From NCBI GenBank assembly GCA_038496675.1, contig CM076659.1:6373072-6437071 (forward strand): a DNA stretch of 64,000 bases, in the 5' to 3' direction. The DNA comes from Rachycentron canadum. Taxonomy: Eukaryota > Chordata > Actinopteri > Carangiformes > Rachycentridae. Position numbers and translations under genes: made by a program. A model generated the notes under the pieces. It was not told the origin of the DNA. It was given only the letters and a program-made list of their open reading frames with translations, and made no database searches. Below, piece after piece: positions 49,501 to 58,145 of the stretch (the stretch's first letter is position 1; each line of letters starts with the position of its first letter).

Positions 49501-52500
49501 GCCATTAACATCTTAGCCAGTGGTAGGTCTGACCTTTTCCTGTCAATCATGCCCTTAATCCCTGAGTAGGCACAAATTACTGAGGACAAAGTGGCGGTCT
49601 CGGGCTCAGCAATTTTCACTGTGGCCAGTGTATGTTTGTGTGTCTGTGGCTCTTGTGGTGCCTCCATTCTAGCGTGGACTGTTGATCTTGGACAGAGTCA
49701 GACACCATTTCAGGCCAAGCAGTGTCATTTTATTTCAGTGCTAGCTGTCTTGATGGCTGGCTCCTGGGTCTGTTGCCAAGCTTGTGGGGTTGAACTGCAG
49801 CTAAAGATGGTTTCTGCCAGACTAGCTATGCTGTGGAGGTTTCTGTCTTGTCCAGAAATATGCCCAGTGGTCAGTCAGTCACCAGGTCAGCCGGCCCTGT
49901 GTCATCATCAGCGGCATGGCACACTGTTGAGCCTTGTGGTCCAGTCCTAATAGGCAATGTGTGGTTAGTTTTTGGTCTAAATAAAGACATGTTGGAATCT
50001 GTATTTAACTCCTCTCCACTCCAGTCCTGACTGAATTTAATGGTATTCTTTTGTGTATCTTAATTAGGAAGCAAAACGTGTGATACTTTATCAACAAATA
50101 TTCAGCATAATATATCATAATTTATCTAACAACATCTAATAATTTTTATCAACAACCCAATCAATAGAGCTCATTTTTGATATACAAGTTAGATGGTTAG
50201 GTATATAGAGAAAACCTTGGTACACATTTGGATTAACTTTATATTTACCCATATAAACAACAATTACAACAAAGAGTCTTGATATAAAAATAAAAAAGGT
50301 AAAATCAACTTTCTGTTTTCACTAAAACTGACTTCAAAATTCATTCTGACTTCATTATTTCCAACCTGATGTAAGGCCCCTCTCCTCCAAGCTTCACCCA
50401 AGGGTGAACGAAAACAGGACCCGGAAGGTCTGTTAGGGTGACTGGGTTATAGAGCTGTCCTAATGAGGTGTGTAAAGACAGCTAATCTAAAGTTTACACT
50501 ATTCTGTCCAAAGCAGGCTCACATTGATTACATGCCTGCTGCTGACACATCGAGGGCCAGAGGGCCTTGTTGTGGCCTCTCTCAAATGTATATACAGTCT
50601 GCACACACACACTACACAACACATGTGTAACTTTTCTACACACTCCTAATGAGTGTGTAGAGACTGAAGTAGGGGCATTGCCCGCTCAGCATGATGAACA
50701 CAGCAAAAATGTGTGACACAAAAAGTCAGCTGAGGATTTTAAGTCCATCCAGGAGGCGCCAAGTAAGATGCACAAAACTGCGTATCTCTTAAACACACTA
50801 CACTAAGCTGCATTAAGTAAAATATCTCAAATGTTTAAATAAAATGATCCCAGTCTTTTAGTGTCTCTTTCATGTTTCATAAAAATAGGTACATTGTGTC
50901 ACGAAGCTGATTGACTTTGAGATCCTCAGTGTCTGTGCTTTCAGCAACATTAACATTTACATAAACATTAGATGGGGGAGACAGTGCTAGTCTGACGGCA
51001 TCCACCCATTACCCCCAACCAAGCCACTTGGTTTCTCCACTATATATATATTATCTTTTACAGTATACACGTTCATATCTTGCCTCACTGTCAGAGCCAC
51101 TTTGCTCTGCTCTTCACATGGCTTTCTGCTCCTTAGCCTGACACGCACTAATGTTCCCATTCAAAGTGGAGGGGAGACAGATTTAACTCCTCTCTGTCTC
51201 TTATGTTGTAATGCAGGGCACTGCTTTTCTTTTTTTTCCAGGTCTGCTGCACTACTACCGCTGTGGAAGAGCCTTTCCCTCATTTTAATAACAATAATAA
51301 TGATAATGTCCTTCTTAATCCAGAGGAAATCTCTTGTTGCTTTCTTTCTTCATGTGGGTCAAAATTCATGGTCAGCTGCAGAGATTCAGGGTCAGCTGGA
51401 CGGATGTGCACTAACACAGGGGCTTGAACCCAGGTCTTCAAGTCAAAGAGTAGTCTTTTACTCTTCACACCACAGTTTTGGCCTTTCTCTTTTCAGGACT
51501 AAGCCCTATTCCAGATTTGCAACATTAGGTCATAGCAAATGGTCATAACCCGATGGCCTGCCTTTGACCAGCATCCGGTGTTAAGCAAGTGTTTTGAAAG
51601 TTTGAGATGGGCGGGAAGAGAGAGAGGAGTGTGGCGAGGTGTCAAGGCCCCGAGCCTCGGCCCTGACCCTCTCGCTCCCTGGCCGACGATCACCACTCCT
51701 CTTCCCCCCGACCCTTGAACCGCTGACCCTGAGAGGCTGTGACCTAAGAGTGGCGTGTCACTGAACGTCCGGTGGGCCCGACGGAAACAGGGTCTGTAGC
51801 TACTCAAAATGAGGAGGGGCATGGATGGAAGGCAGAGTGAGGGAAAAAGAAAAGGAAAGTTGTTTATGTGAGGAGCGGATGTTTGGATAGCCATGAGTAA
51901 GAGAGTCAAAGAGAGAGAGGGGGCCTCTGCTCAGTTTTACTGTTAAGATTAATAGACCGTTTTGAAGCTACATGCTGCCGTGCATTACTGCAAAATGTTC
52001 ACTACTTAATATCTTCACAATCAGACAATGGTGCTTTAGGAAAGTGTCACATATATGAGTGGAAAAGTTCAACGTTGCGCAATTGTTGTTTAAGTGGGCT
52101 GTCGCACTGACAAACAACACTAGTTCAAAATCTAGTATATGGCTGGACCCTGTCACAGGCTGCGCACTCTGTGCAGTGTCATCTGGTTGCAGCCCTTCAT
52201 CGGTCACTGTCACTCCTACTCTGTGCTCACATATACTGAATTTTGATTCTCATTAAAACTGTTCTCATATATATGTTTTTTCTGTTTCTGGTGTCAGATG
52301 GCAGAACAAGTTTAAAATAGTGACTGAAATGCAGCCCGTTCAGACTACATGATAAAAAAGCAGTCACTTCAAAGCCTTAGTTAAAGACAGACTGTGATTT
52401 TTGGCTATATTTAATTGTAAAATGTTTTACAATAGTTAGAATCGACAGGGTGTTTTCTCATATAGTCCTTTTAAGGTAAAACTTTTAAGGTGAAACTACT

Positions 52501-55013
52501 ACTTTTCATTTTTGAAGTTAATTTGAAAGAGGGCTCAGTTCCCTTTATGGTCCATGTCAGCCCTGATGGGGCCTCAGGCCACTTTCTGTTCACACTTAAG
52601 TTCCTCTGGCATTCTCAGACCTTTAGTGCTTTGGATTATGGGTGACTTTCACTTGGAACAAGATTGCAGCTGCTATAACTGTCTTATCCACATTCCTGTG
52701 GTGTTTGGTTAAATTAGCAATATTGTATGAAATTCAGAGGTGTCAGTTTGTCTCACTTAAAATGTGCTGTTTTGGCATCCTACAGGCTGTAAACACCCCC
52801 CTAATAGTAACTTTATGGCAATTTATTTTTAACAAGCAACAACCAATTCAAGCAAATGTCTTCAAACTCCAACATGTGGCATTCAGCTGACCAATGGTGG
52901 AATTATGATCAGTCAGCCAGTCAGACAGGGACATTGTCAATTATATTGGTTGTTCAGCTGTTGTGGCCCAGCCAAAAACATGAGGATGTAGATACTGCTT
53001 GGAGAGACAATACTGAATGCTCCTTAAGTTATAAAGAAACCATCCAACTTTCATCCCATCAGGACACATTAATCCTTTATGGACCAAAATAATGGTCACG
53101 TGGAAATTACATAACATGTTTGCATCGTTTAAAACCCATTTCCCCACATGGTGAGACTTAACATACTGCTGATTTTCTTCATTTAAAAGTTTGCATCAAA
53201 CACTCTTCAGTTATGTGACTCAGCAGTTTTGAGAGAACAGGGGAAACACAGTGGTTAGGGCATTACTGAGCAGGGAAATGAGCCTGATAAATAAAACATG
53301 AATCTGCAGCGTAGCTTGAAAATCTTGGTAGAAATATGAAAATGTATTGATGGAGCTGGGGAAGTGTGAGAGCTGAAGAGCTTCAGGGCTTTATACTTAT
53401 ACCCAGCTCTCTTCTTTCCTCCGTGTTGCTTTTCAGTTAGTGGTACATGAATTGTTGGGGACATTTACTCGTATCTGCCCAAACCAAACATTTACAGTTG
53501 TCCCGATTTAGTCACTGTCCATGTCAGTGATTGTTACAGTTTAACTGATCACATCCAGTTCATGAGATTTTAGGGTTCATTCAGGGTGCTTTGGACATCC
53601 TTTTAACATCTGGCACAAGATGCAATTCTTCTACCTCTTATCTTGTCGTCCCCAATTGATTGGATGATCAGGTGGGATTTGGCAGCGTATTGAATGCTTT
53701 AGGAAATAGGCAGAAAAACATGCACTCACATCATTCGTACCACCTGGGTGCTCAGCTGTGAGACACATGGTCTGAAGTCACGGGGAACGGTAGTGGTGAG
53801 TAGGAGGCCCTGAGCGCTATTACTACCAAATCTAACTCGCTCCTGTTTGACTGATGTGTCGCCATGGGCCTGGCGGGCTCGTCCACTCCACTCCATGGCC
53901 TGGCCTGAGGTTTGTTTTCATCTGCTTCCTCTCAGCTAGGCCAGAGCAGGATTTCTCCAGACGGGACAGGCTGAATGAATGAAATATTATGTGTAGGGTA
54001 TGTGGGGATGTGCATTTTAGACGGCACAATATAAATTCTGAATTTCAGACATTTCGCAAAGGGTGAAAAAGGCTTATGCTTGGAAAAGACGTGGAATAAA
54101 AGCTAAGGGGAGAGATGAAAGCATTTTAAGAGGGCAATTAGAGTGAGTAGAGCTGGGATGTTATTTACTAGAGAGGCACAAGATACCCACTGAATTTCCA
54201 GTAAATGACAGCAAATGAAGGACTCCTCAGTCTGGACTTGGAAGATGATTAGTGCTAACTATGGATTCTGAGACCCACTTACAGTAAATTTCGGTTAGGT
54301 TGGCTTAGCTGGTACTTCCTGCTGTGCTACCCCTTGCATGGCGGCAGCTGTGGGGAGTTTGGCTTTGCCTCTCACCCCTGGAGGCAGCGGTTTTAGTGTC
54401 AGAGTGAGGGTCATTGTTTTTCTTATTACTTATTTTTATTTTTCCATCCGACCATTCTTAGCTCCTAAACACGCACACTTGAGATTAGCAGTCATTTCAC
54501 TGGTCTGATGGGAGCTGGCAGTGTATGACACAAGACCTAATGAGATGCTGAGTTTGGCGAGCCTGCAGGGAGCACGGCCCCATAAACAAGGCCAATGATC
54601 AGCCTGCTCATGCACCTCAGTGACTCCAGGTTTAGGGCATATTGGAATTAGTGCTGTGGTGGGAAAAAATGTTTTCTGCTCCTCCAACAGCTTCTCGGAA
54701 TAATGGTGTATCCTTGCCAAGTCACTCAGAGGTTAACTCAAATGAGCGGGGGGAAAATAAGGACAATGTTTATTGTGCTTTATGTGTCTACGCTGGTCCT
54801 TATTAAGTTTTCATGTGTGCCTGTTTGTATCCAGAAGATGCCCGGGTGCTGAAGGATGTGGGAAGAGCGCTGGTGCTGTACAGACGGTCCGTCATGCCCT
54901 ATGCCGCCTACTCCCGCAAACGCAAGGGCTCCAGCGACAAGACGGAGGTGCAGCAGTACGCCGGCTTGGTTGGTCAGGACTGTGCTGAAAGGATTTTGCT
55001 CTACCGCGCCTAA
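7450..55013 (+). CDS. ate1: Arginyl-tRNA--protein transferase 1 (ATE1), whole spliced coding region
   Basis: Transfers arginine from arginyl-tRNA to N-terminal Asp, Glu or oxidised Cys (and some side chains), creating Arg/N-degrons for ubiquitin-dependent decay; acts in cytosol and nucleus. Exons 7450-7549, 10521-10584, 10703-10765, 10942-11045, 11293-11529, 15464-15678, 18108-18236 (7a) or 19692-19820 (7b), 25439-25471, 30862-31043, 35173-35272, 48026-48146 and 54835-55013 join in frame to 508 residues with one exon 7; human is about 518. The N-terminal ATE domain has C21xxC24 and the C69-C70 pair, metal-cluster ligands in this family. A variable acidic/basic linker spans about 110-260. The C-terminal GNAT-like domain has GYGSFHQQYWLDG, VGVIDILPTCVSSVYLYY and [20 protein letters not shown]. 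The start has a strong Kozak context (AAGATGG). TAA at 55011-55013. Confidence 0.98.
7550..10520 (+). other. ate1: ate1 intron 1
   Basis: About 3 kb. No coding exon, transposon or RNA gene recognised. The first 500 bases are CpG-richer, as expected next to a promoter. A balanced-GC block near 9120-9310 might be regulatory. Confidence 0.6.
10521..10584 (+). CDS. ate1: ate1 exon 2
   Basis: Residues 34-55, GMWSHTMTVQDYQDLIDRGW, nearly identical to human. Acceptor TCTACAG, donor AG|GTGAGT. Confidence 0.97.
10703..10765 (+). CDS. ate1: ate1 exon 3
   Basis: Residues 55-76, SGKYVYKPIMNKTCCPQYTI. The CC pair (69-70) completes the metal-cluster ligands with C21 and C24. Donor ATCAG|GTAATG. Confidence 0.97.
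10942..11045 (+). CDS. ate1: ate1 exon 4 (possible tandem donor)
   Basis: Residues 76-111: RCHTLKFQPSKSHKKILKKM. Two donors six bases apart fit: GATGATG|GTGATG at 11045 and GATG|GTTTGT at 11051. Both keep the frame; the second would add Gly-Asp. The first is the better consensus and was chosen. Confidence 0.9.
11293..11529 (+). CDS. ate1: ate1 exon 5 (variable linker with internal repeat)
   Basis: Residues 111-190. Starts EPMDS as in human, then diverges. It holds a tandem 39-base repeat (11367-11405 and 11406-11444) encoding CPAVTDIQKETAE and CPAITEIQKEVAG. This region is the least conserved part of ATE1 and probably disordered. Donor CAAG|GTAAGA. Confidence 0.9.
11367..11444 (+). repeat. 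ate1: In-frame 39-base tandem duplication in ate1 exon 5
   Basis: Two units of 13 codons with 9 of 13 residues identical. The frame is kept. Confidence 0.85.
11690..12012 (-). mobile_element. Degenerate hAT-type miniature element, copy 1
   Basis: Ends in TAGTTGCAGCC (12002-12012). Inside are CTGAATATTCCTGGGTTTTG, ACTGTTGGTTG, CATTTTATAGACAAAATTAA and ATTGATTGATGAAAGTAATC. I recognise these from the abundant fish repeat that begins GGGCTGCAACTAACGATTA; here it lies in reverse. The left end is decayed (AACTATTTTGATAATC near 11709). It codes for nothing. Family recognition is from memory; exact ends are approximate. Confidence 0.75.
14669..14760 (+). repeat. Polypurine tract with (GGT)n and (GAG)n
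   Basis: About 90 bases almost purely purine on the plus strand after a short (GGT)n run. Such tracts can form triplex DNA. It yields a spurious proline-rich frame on the minus strand. Confidence 0.7.
15464..15678 (+). CDS. ate1: ate1 exon 6
   Basis: Residues 190-261: GADPGRPPCRKAKDLRKERR (basic), a Pro-rich stretch, then QPKTLEDFVNESLPDNSSHC, matching human KSLEDLIFESLPENASH. Ends in phase 0 at LEVRL boundary (GAG|GTGAGC). Confidence 0.96.
15679..18107 (+). other. ate1: ate1 intron 6
   Basis: About 2.4 kb, with a (CT)n microsatellite at 17934-17963 and an unexplained open frame (15829-16086). No mobile element recognised. Confidence 0.6.
17934..17963 (+). repeat. (CT)n microsatellite
   Basis: About 15 uninterrupted CT units, 145 bases upstream of exon 7a. 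Possible influence on its polypyrimidine context. Confidence 0.9.
18108..18236 (+). CDS. ate1: ate1 exon 7a (mutually exclusive with 7b)
   Basis: Forty-three codons in phase 0 on both sides: VRLVRSNPPSPQFKAS, YQVYKLYQMAIHKDPPD, ending SESQ. It corresponds to the human form with VRLVRSSPPSSQFK. Acceptor TTGAAG, donor CAG|GTCAGA. Confidence 0.96.
18237..19691 (+). other. ate1: Intron between exons 7a and 7b
   Basis: 1455 bases. No third exon 7 copy found. Contains a block of higher GC near 18830-18990 with a run of seven G. No repeat family recognised. Confidence 0.65.
19692..19820 (+). CDS. ate1: ate1 exon 7b (mutually exclusive with 7a)
   Basis: Forty-three codons: VRLVPVSFEDPQFTAS, YARYQMAIHGDDPSE, ending SESE. 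22 of 43 residues equal those of 7a, and the shared TTGAAG|GTGAGGCTAGTGC crosses the splice acceptor, showing tandem duplication. In mouse the two forms give ATE1 isoforms with different activity and localisation. Confidence 0.96.
20065..20094. repeat. Near-perfect 30-base palindrome
   Basis: Arms CACTCTGTTTTACA and TGTAAAACAGAGTG are exact reverse complements (14 of 14) with a two-base centre. It can form a cruciform or RNA hairpin. Confidence 0.9.
21989..22014 (+). repeat. (ATT)n microsatellite
   Basis: About eight ATT units. Confidence 0.9.
22290..22330 (+). repeat. (TG)n microsatellite
   Basis: About 20 uninterrupted TG units. Confidence 0.95.
22721..22746. repeat. Hairpin with 10-base perfect stem
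   Basis: CAGTGGAGCA and TGCTCCACTG flank the loop TCGCCG. A further ACAA/TTGT pair can extend the stem across one bulged base. It sits in a GC-rich island of the intron. Confidence 0.85.
25439..25471 (+). CDS. ate1: ate1 exon 8 (33-base microexon)
   Basis: Eleven codons, FRRFLCDSPLE, matching human FTRFLCSSPLE. Pyrimidine-rich acceptor and donor GAG|GTATGT. Phase 0 at both ends, so skipping would keep the frame. Confidence 0.95.
27784..28111. mobile_element. Non-autonomous hAT-like element with target-site duplication
   Basis: Terminal inverted repeats TAGGGCTGAACAA (left) and TTGTTCAGCCCTA (right) bound 328 bases that code for nothing. The flanks ATTAGTTC (27776-27783) and GTTAGTTC (28112-28119) agree in 7 of 8 positions. 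An 8-base duplication is the hallmark of hAT transposition. Family name not determined. Confidence 0.85.
28935..29190. promoter_or_regulatory. Candidate conserved non-coding element
   Basis: A block of even base composition without simple repeats, in contrast to flanking AT-rich intron. Open frames on both strands mean nothing here. Called from texture only. Confidence 0.3.
30127..30157 (+). repeat. (CA)n microsatellite
   Basis: About 15 CA units, followed by imperfect ACATAC repeats. Confidence 0.95.
30862..31043 (+). CDS. ate1: ate1 exon 9 (transferase core)
   Basis: Residues 316-376: GYGSFHQQYWLDGRIVAVGV, IDILPTCVSSVYLYYHPDF, LSLGSYSAL. This is the start of the conserved GNAT-like catalytic domain. 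Donor CTCAG|GTTGGT. Confidence 0.97.
32012..32040 (+). repeat. Poly-C run at gap edge
   Basis: 27 consecutive C then GG, directly abutting the gap. May be partly an assembly artefact. Confidence 0.8.
32041..32408. other. Assembly gap
   Basis: 368 undetermined bases. Frames that run through it are not real. Confidence 0.99.
32409..32446 (+). repeat. (CA)n microsatellite at gap edge
   Basis: About 19 CA units; the true array probably extends into the gap. Confidence 0.95.
35173..35272 (+). CDS. ate1: ate1 exon 10
   Basis: Residues 376-409: EIAFTRQLQKQSPKLSYYYL, GFYIHSCPKMRYK. Acceptor CCACAG, donor AAG|GTATGA, phase 0 out. Confidence 0.97.
35820..36010. promoter_or_regulatory. Candidate conserved non-coding element
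   Basis: Complex sequence with an octamer-like TTTGCAT (35931-35937), GATTA (35924-35928) and homeodomain-like ATTAATG (35964-35970). Called from motif density only. Confidence 0.3.
37852..37890. repeat. Long hairpin, 17-base stem
   Basis: Arms GGTGCTTTTCACACCCA and TGGGTGTGAAAAGTGCC pair along all 17 positions (15 Watson-Crick, two G-T) around a five-base loop. The loop is short for a microRNA precursor. Confidence 0.9.
40195..40445. promoter_or_regulatory. Candidate conserved non-coding element
   Basis: Contains a CRE-like GGACGTCA (40285-40292) and CAATTGATTATTAG, a homeodomain-type string (about 40350-40363). Confidence 0.28.
42200..42420. promoter_or_regulatory. Candidate conserved non-coding element with paired GATA motifs
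   Basis: AGATAA at 42282-42287 and 42290-42295 lie eight bases apart. The surrounding sequence is complex and free of simple repeats. Confidence 0.28.
44750..45000. promoter_or_regulatory. Candidate conserved non-coding element
   Basis: TAATTG (44812-44817) overlaps a forkhead core TGTTTAC (44816-44822), with ATGCAAA (44954-44960) further on. Texture and motif mix resemble developmental enhancers. Confidence 0.33.
46463..46516 (+). repeat. (GT)n microsatellite
   Basis: 27 uninterrupted GT units, the longest dinucleotide array fully sequenced here. Confidence 0.97.
47335..47357 (+). repeat. (TCC)n microsatellite
   Basis: About seven TCC units. Confidence 0.9.
47685..47980 (+). mobile_element. 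Degenerate hAT-type miniature element, copy 2
   Basis: Starts GGGGCTACGACAAATGATTA, then TATAAAATGTCAGAAAA and CACATTTAAGAAGTAG, and ends near TTTATCGATCATGAATAATA. This is the same family as the copy at 11690-12012 but in opposite orientation. It ends about 45 bases before exon 11, so the decayed right end lies just upstream of the acceptor. Confidence 0.7.
48026..48146 (+). CDS. ate1: ate1 exon 11
   Basis: Residues 410-450: [38 protein letters not shown]. Matches human throughout. Acceptor CTCCAG, donor GCAG|GTACAT. Confidence 0.97.
51419..51475 (-). mobile_element. Possible tRNA-derived SINE head
   Basis: On the minus strand GGTTCAAGCCC (plus 51420-51430) matches the RNA polymerase III B box, with GTGGTGTGAAGAGTAAAAGAC about 35 bases before it resembling a decayed A box. 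No intact tRNA fold, and no clear SINE tail, was found. Confidence 0.35.
54430..54720. promoter_or_regulatory. Candidate conserved non-coding element
   Basis: Complex sequence just upstream of the last exon with forkhead-like ATAAACA (54582-54588) and CCAAT (54592-54596). Confidence 0.3.
54835..55013 (+). CDS. ate1: ate1 exon 12 (C-terminus, stop at 55011-55013)
   Basis: Residues 450-508: VLYRRSVMPYAAYSRKRKGS, QQYAGLVGQDCAERILLYRA then TAA. It matches the human C-terminus in length and sequence. Confidence 0.97.
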
Positions 55014-55725
55014 ACATACAACGTCACACCACTGCACCTTTTTGAGTATATGTGAACACACCTCCAAGCAATGTCTGCTTCTGATCCTGTATTTGTGTGT
55101 CTCTTCACTGTCTGTGAAAGTGCTTTCTGTTGCTCTTGTAGTCTCACCCTGCTTTACTCCACACAGGCTGGAACAATACAGTAGCCATCTACTGTAGGTA
55201 CATACCCATCCACCCACTGCCCTTGGACATCAGTGATATCTTATCTACATTTGTTTTATTTTTTAACTCTGCAGCATACATTCTCAGTTTTGCTCTTGTG
55301 CATCCTTTTTGTTTGATTTGTCTCCACACAGGGACCAGAACCCTTCTGTTATTTTAATCTCATGTGATCATCACTGATTCTTCAGCGCCTCCAGTGCTTA
55401 AGTCACAATGTTGTAACGAAGCTTTTAGCCACACATAGATGACAGCTCTCATCTGAACAGACACAGGTTTGGATTTATGTCAGCATTGCCTCTTGAAGAG
55501 CATGTTCTCCTTTGAATGTCCAGTGGTTTTCGGTTGCTTGCATTGCATCCAAAACCTCAAACTAACTTGTATTACAGCACGACATTGTAAAGATTTATAT
55601 GTAAAGCAAATATAATGGTTTTCAATGTTTTTGTCTGTTATATTTATAGTTTTATTTGCTTTGGTTTTAATATTGACACTTGTTATTTTTGGTTAAACCA
55701 AATAAAGGGGTTGTATATTCCCTGT
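55014..55725 (+). other. ate1: ate1 3' untranslated region
   Basis: About 700 bases from the stop to just beyond AATAAA at 55701-55706. No coding content. Confidence 0.75.
55701..55706 (+). terminator. ate1 polyadenylation signal
   Basis: AATAAA followed within 10 bases by GGGGTTGTATATT, a GT-rich downstream element. Confidence 0.8.
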
Positions 55726-57339
55726 TTAGACTTTTGTCTTCCCTTTGCATATGAATTATGCAACACAACCCTGAACCCACAGGCAGCCAGCAGGGCAATA
55801 ATCATGAGTCCTCTCTCAAACTGTGTAAATTTTTACACATACGGTAGTAAGTCTCCCAAAGCACACCCAGTGATAAGTGCTTGAGTTGCACTTGTTGAAC
55901 TGGGCCAAGCAACAGGTGTTAGATATATGAGCTGGCAGAACACAAATGCGAATGGCCTCTGGCCCCCAAACAGAGTGTCAACAGCAGCGCGCGCAACTCT
56001 CAGCCAGGGAACAGCTCGGCTGAGCCAAGAGAGTCCTGGTGTCAGCAGGCAGGCCTCGGGTCTTAAAGCACAGGCATACATGCTTTTAACCAAATATTTT
56101 TACTAGAAAAGCTAAAGTGGTCATGGCTGCAGGTCTGGGTCTTAATGCTACCTCTACGTTAGGTAGTTACCGTTGAGTTTGGTGCTTTTAACACGCTTTA
56201 GGTGATTTGTGTGAATTTTTATTGGAACAAGTACCAGGTGGTGGATGTCTCAATGCCAGCAGAGATCCAACCAGATTTGTAACTAGCTCCTATGTAACTA
56301 GCTTAGTAAACCTAGTTGTCATATGAGTGACATATACACACTAAGAATGACTTGCTACTTCCAAGTTCTCTCAAAGAGAAATGATATGAAAAAGACTCCT
56401 TATAACCTGAAATTCTGCTTTGAAAATGATCATATTAATGGTTGTTGGTCAGACCTCAAGGATACCCAGAGTGCATCTTGGTGAGTAACAGTAACTGTAA
56501 ACAGGAACTTTGTTTACAAGGAACCTTAAAAATATTTTCTTAAGCATCTAAATTAATTGCGTTGACTGTTTACGGCGCAAATAGGAACTGCTAGGATTGG
56601 CTGATACGAATATACTGTCAAAATGTATACTTTTTTTTTTTTAAAGGTGATGACAGGATATGTTGTGATACAGTAAATCTTTGTGAACTATATGCTCCAC
56701 CTTAAGACTCTAAAATGCCATAACCTGCATTTCTTCAGTTTTGTCTTGCAAGTAAGCAGTTGAGCGGTGGTGGACTGAAATGACAACAAGAATGGTGTGA
56801 AATTTGGAAGAGAAATCCTCCAGGTACACAAAGACCCAAGGCTGCACACACAAACTTTCTTCTTAGGTATTTAGCCAAGTTGTATCCAGCTGGGTAAACA
56901 TCCTGCTCCCCTAGATACCTTCTCTCTGGGTTTGATGATTAGAGTTACAGACTCACTGTGGACTGGTAAGTGTGAGCTTGACCCTGGACTAGACTTGTAT
57001 TTGTGCAGCGTCTCTGCTCTCCAGTGCAGCCTGCTCTGCCACACATTCAGCCAGGCTGCTTGTCTGCACCTATTTCTGAGAAAACAGTTGAGCGAGTCAG
57101 TCAGTCCAGTTTAAACTCAGCCTTGGTTTAAGAGCAGCCTCTGTCCTCGGAAATTAGACTGGATTGACAGGCTAATTCTCCAAGAAGGGAACACTGATGC
57201 TGGCTAGTGGCCATGTTGGATTCACTGTTTCTCTCCCACATTAGGCATGCTTCCCCTCAGACTTAATGTCCACACACACACACACCTGGCACTGTCATGA
57301 GTAGTTAGTCTTGGTGGACGCCACACATAAGGACGTGCC

Positions 57340-57620
57340 AGTGCTGTGGTGGACCTCTTTCTGTCAAAACAGAAAGTGGCCTGGACCAGTTGGCTATTTC
57401 ATAATGAGACCATCATGCTGCAGGACACAGCATGGGAGGCTTTGGGCATTACTCTGATATATAACTGTGCCGCTGCTCATAATTCTTATTAAATATGAGG
57501 TCTGTATTGACCATGCACTGCTGCTGAAAGACCGTGCAGCCAGAGGTCAGCATCCAGAGAATAAAGGGGCCTGGAGAGAAGTCTTTATTTTCATGTCAGA
57601 CCTGAGTCACAGAGATGGTT
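57340..57620. promoter_or_regulatory. Candidate conserved non-coding element
   Basis: Repeat-free, evenly composed block in AT-rich surroundings, with TTATTA and TAAATATG motifs. Called from texture only. Confidence 0.33.
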
Positions 57621-57904
57621 TAAATACTCTGTAGTTTATTTTAGACTGTGTCGGTGCCAACTGGGTGGGGTTTGTCACACTGGAAAATAAAGAGACTTCA
57701 AAAAGCTGAGCTGAGTATGACCCTGTAGTAAGCAAAGGCAGATTACTAAGTGGGTCCACCTGACACAGGCCCAAACAGTGGCCTGGACCAGTCCAGTCTG
57801 AGAGATCGAGGGGGCCCCGAATCTCTCGGGCCCCTGGGCCAGAACTTCTATATGGAGTGAATGTTAATATGTCTTGTTTAAAAGTTACCGAGATCAGTAG
57901 ATAG

Positions 57905-58145
57905 AACTATAAAGAGACAAAAATGATCACAAACACACACAAAATGACTAGAAGTAAATACAAAAACACCATAAGCTGACACAAAGCATACACAAAGTAG
58001 CCACAGGGACACACAAAACAACCATAAAGAGATGCAAAACAACCAAAAAGTGACAAGAAGCAACAATTAAGAGACACAAAATTTCCATAAAAAAACTCTA
58101 AAATGACGATAAAAGATGCAAGATACACAAAATGACTGCAAACGA
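57905..58145. repeat. Degenerate 21-base minisatellite
   Basis: About ten diverged units of roughly AAAGAGACACAAAAYGACCAY. Because the unit is seven codons, the minus strand reads as heptads such as LWLFCVS and LWLLCVC; this is an artefact, not a membrane protein. The pattern is common in fish. Confidence 0.8.

Larger units (their letters stand above)
48147..54834 (+). other. ate1: ate1 intron 11
   Basis: About 6.7 kb. A possible tRNA-derived SINE head lies at 51419-51475 (minus), and a complex block before the last exon (54430-54720) may be regulatory. No exon recognised. Confidence 0.6.

Noticed and set aside
51102..51548. 148-codon frame in intron 11
   Set aside because: No domain; overlaps a likely SINE fragment.
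57878..58128. Leucine/cysteine-rich membrane protein on the minus strand
   Set aside because: Product of the 21-base minisatellite read in frame.
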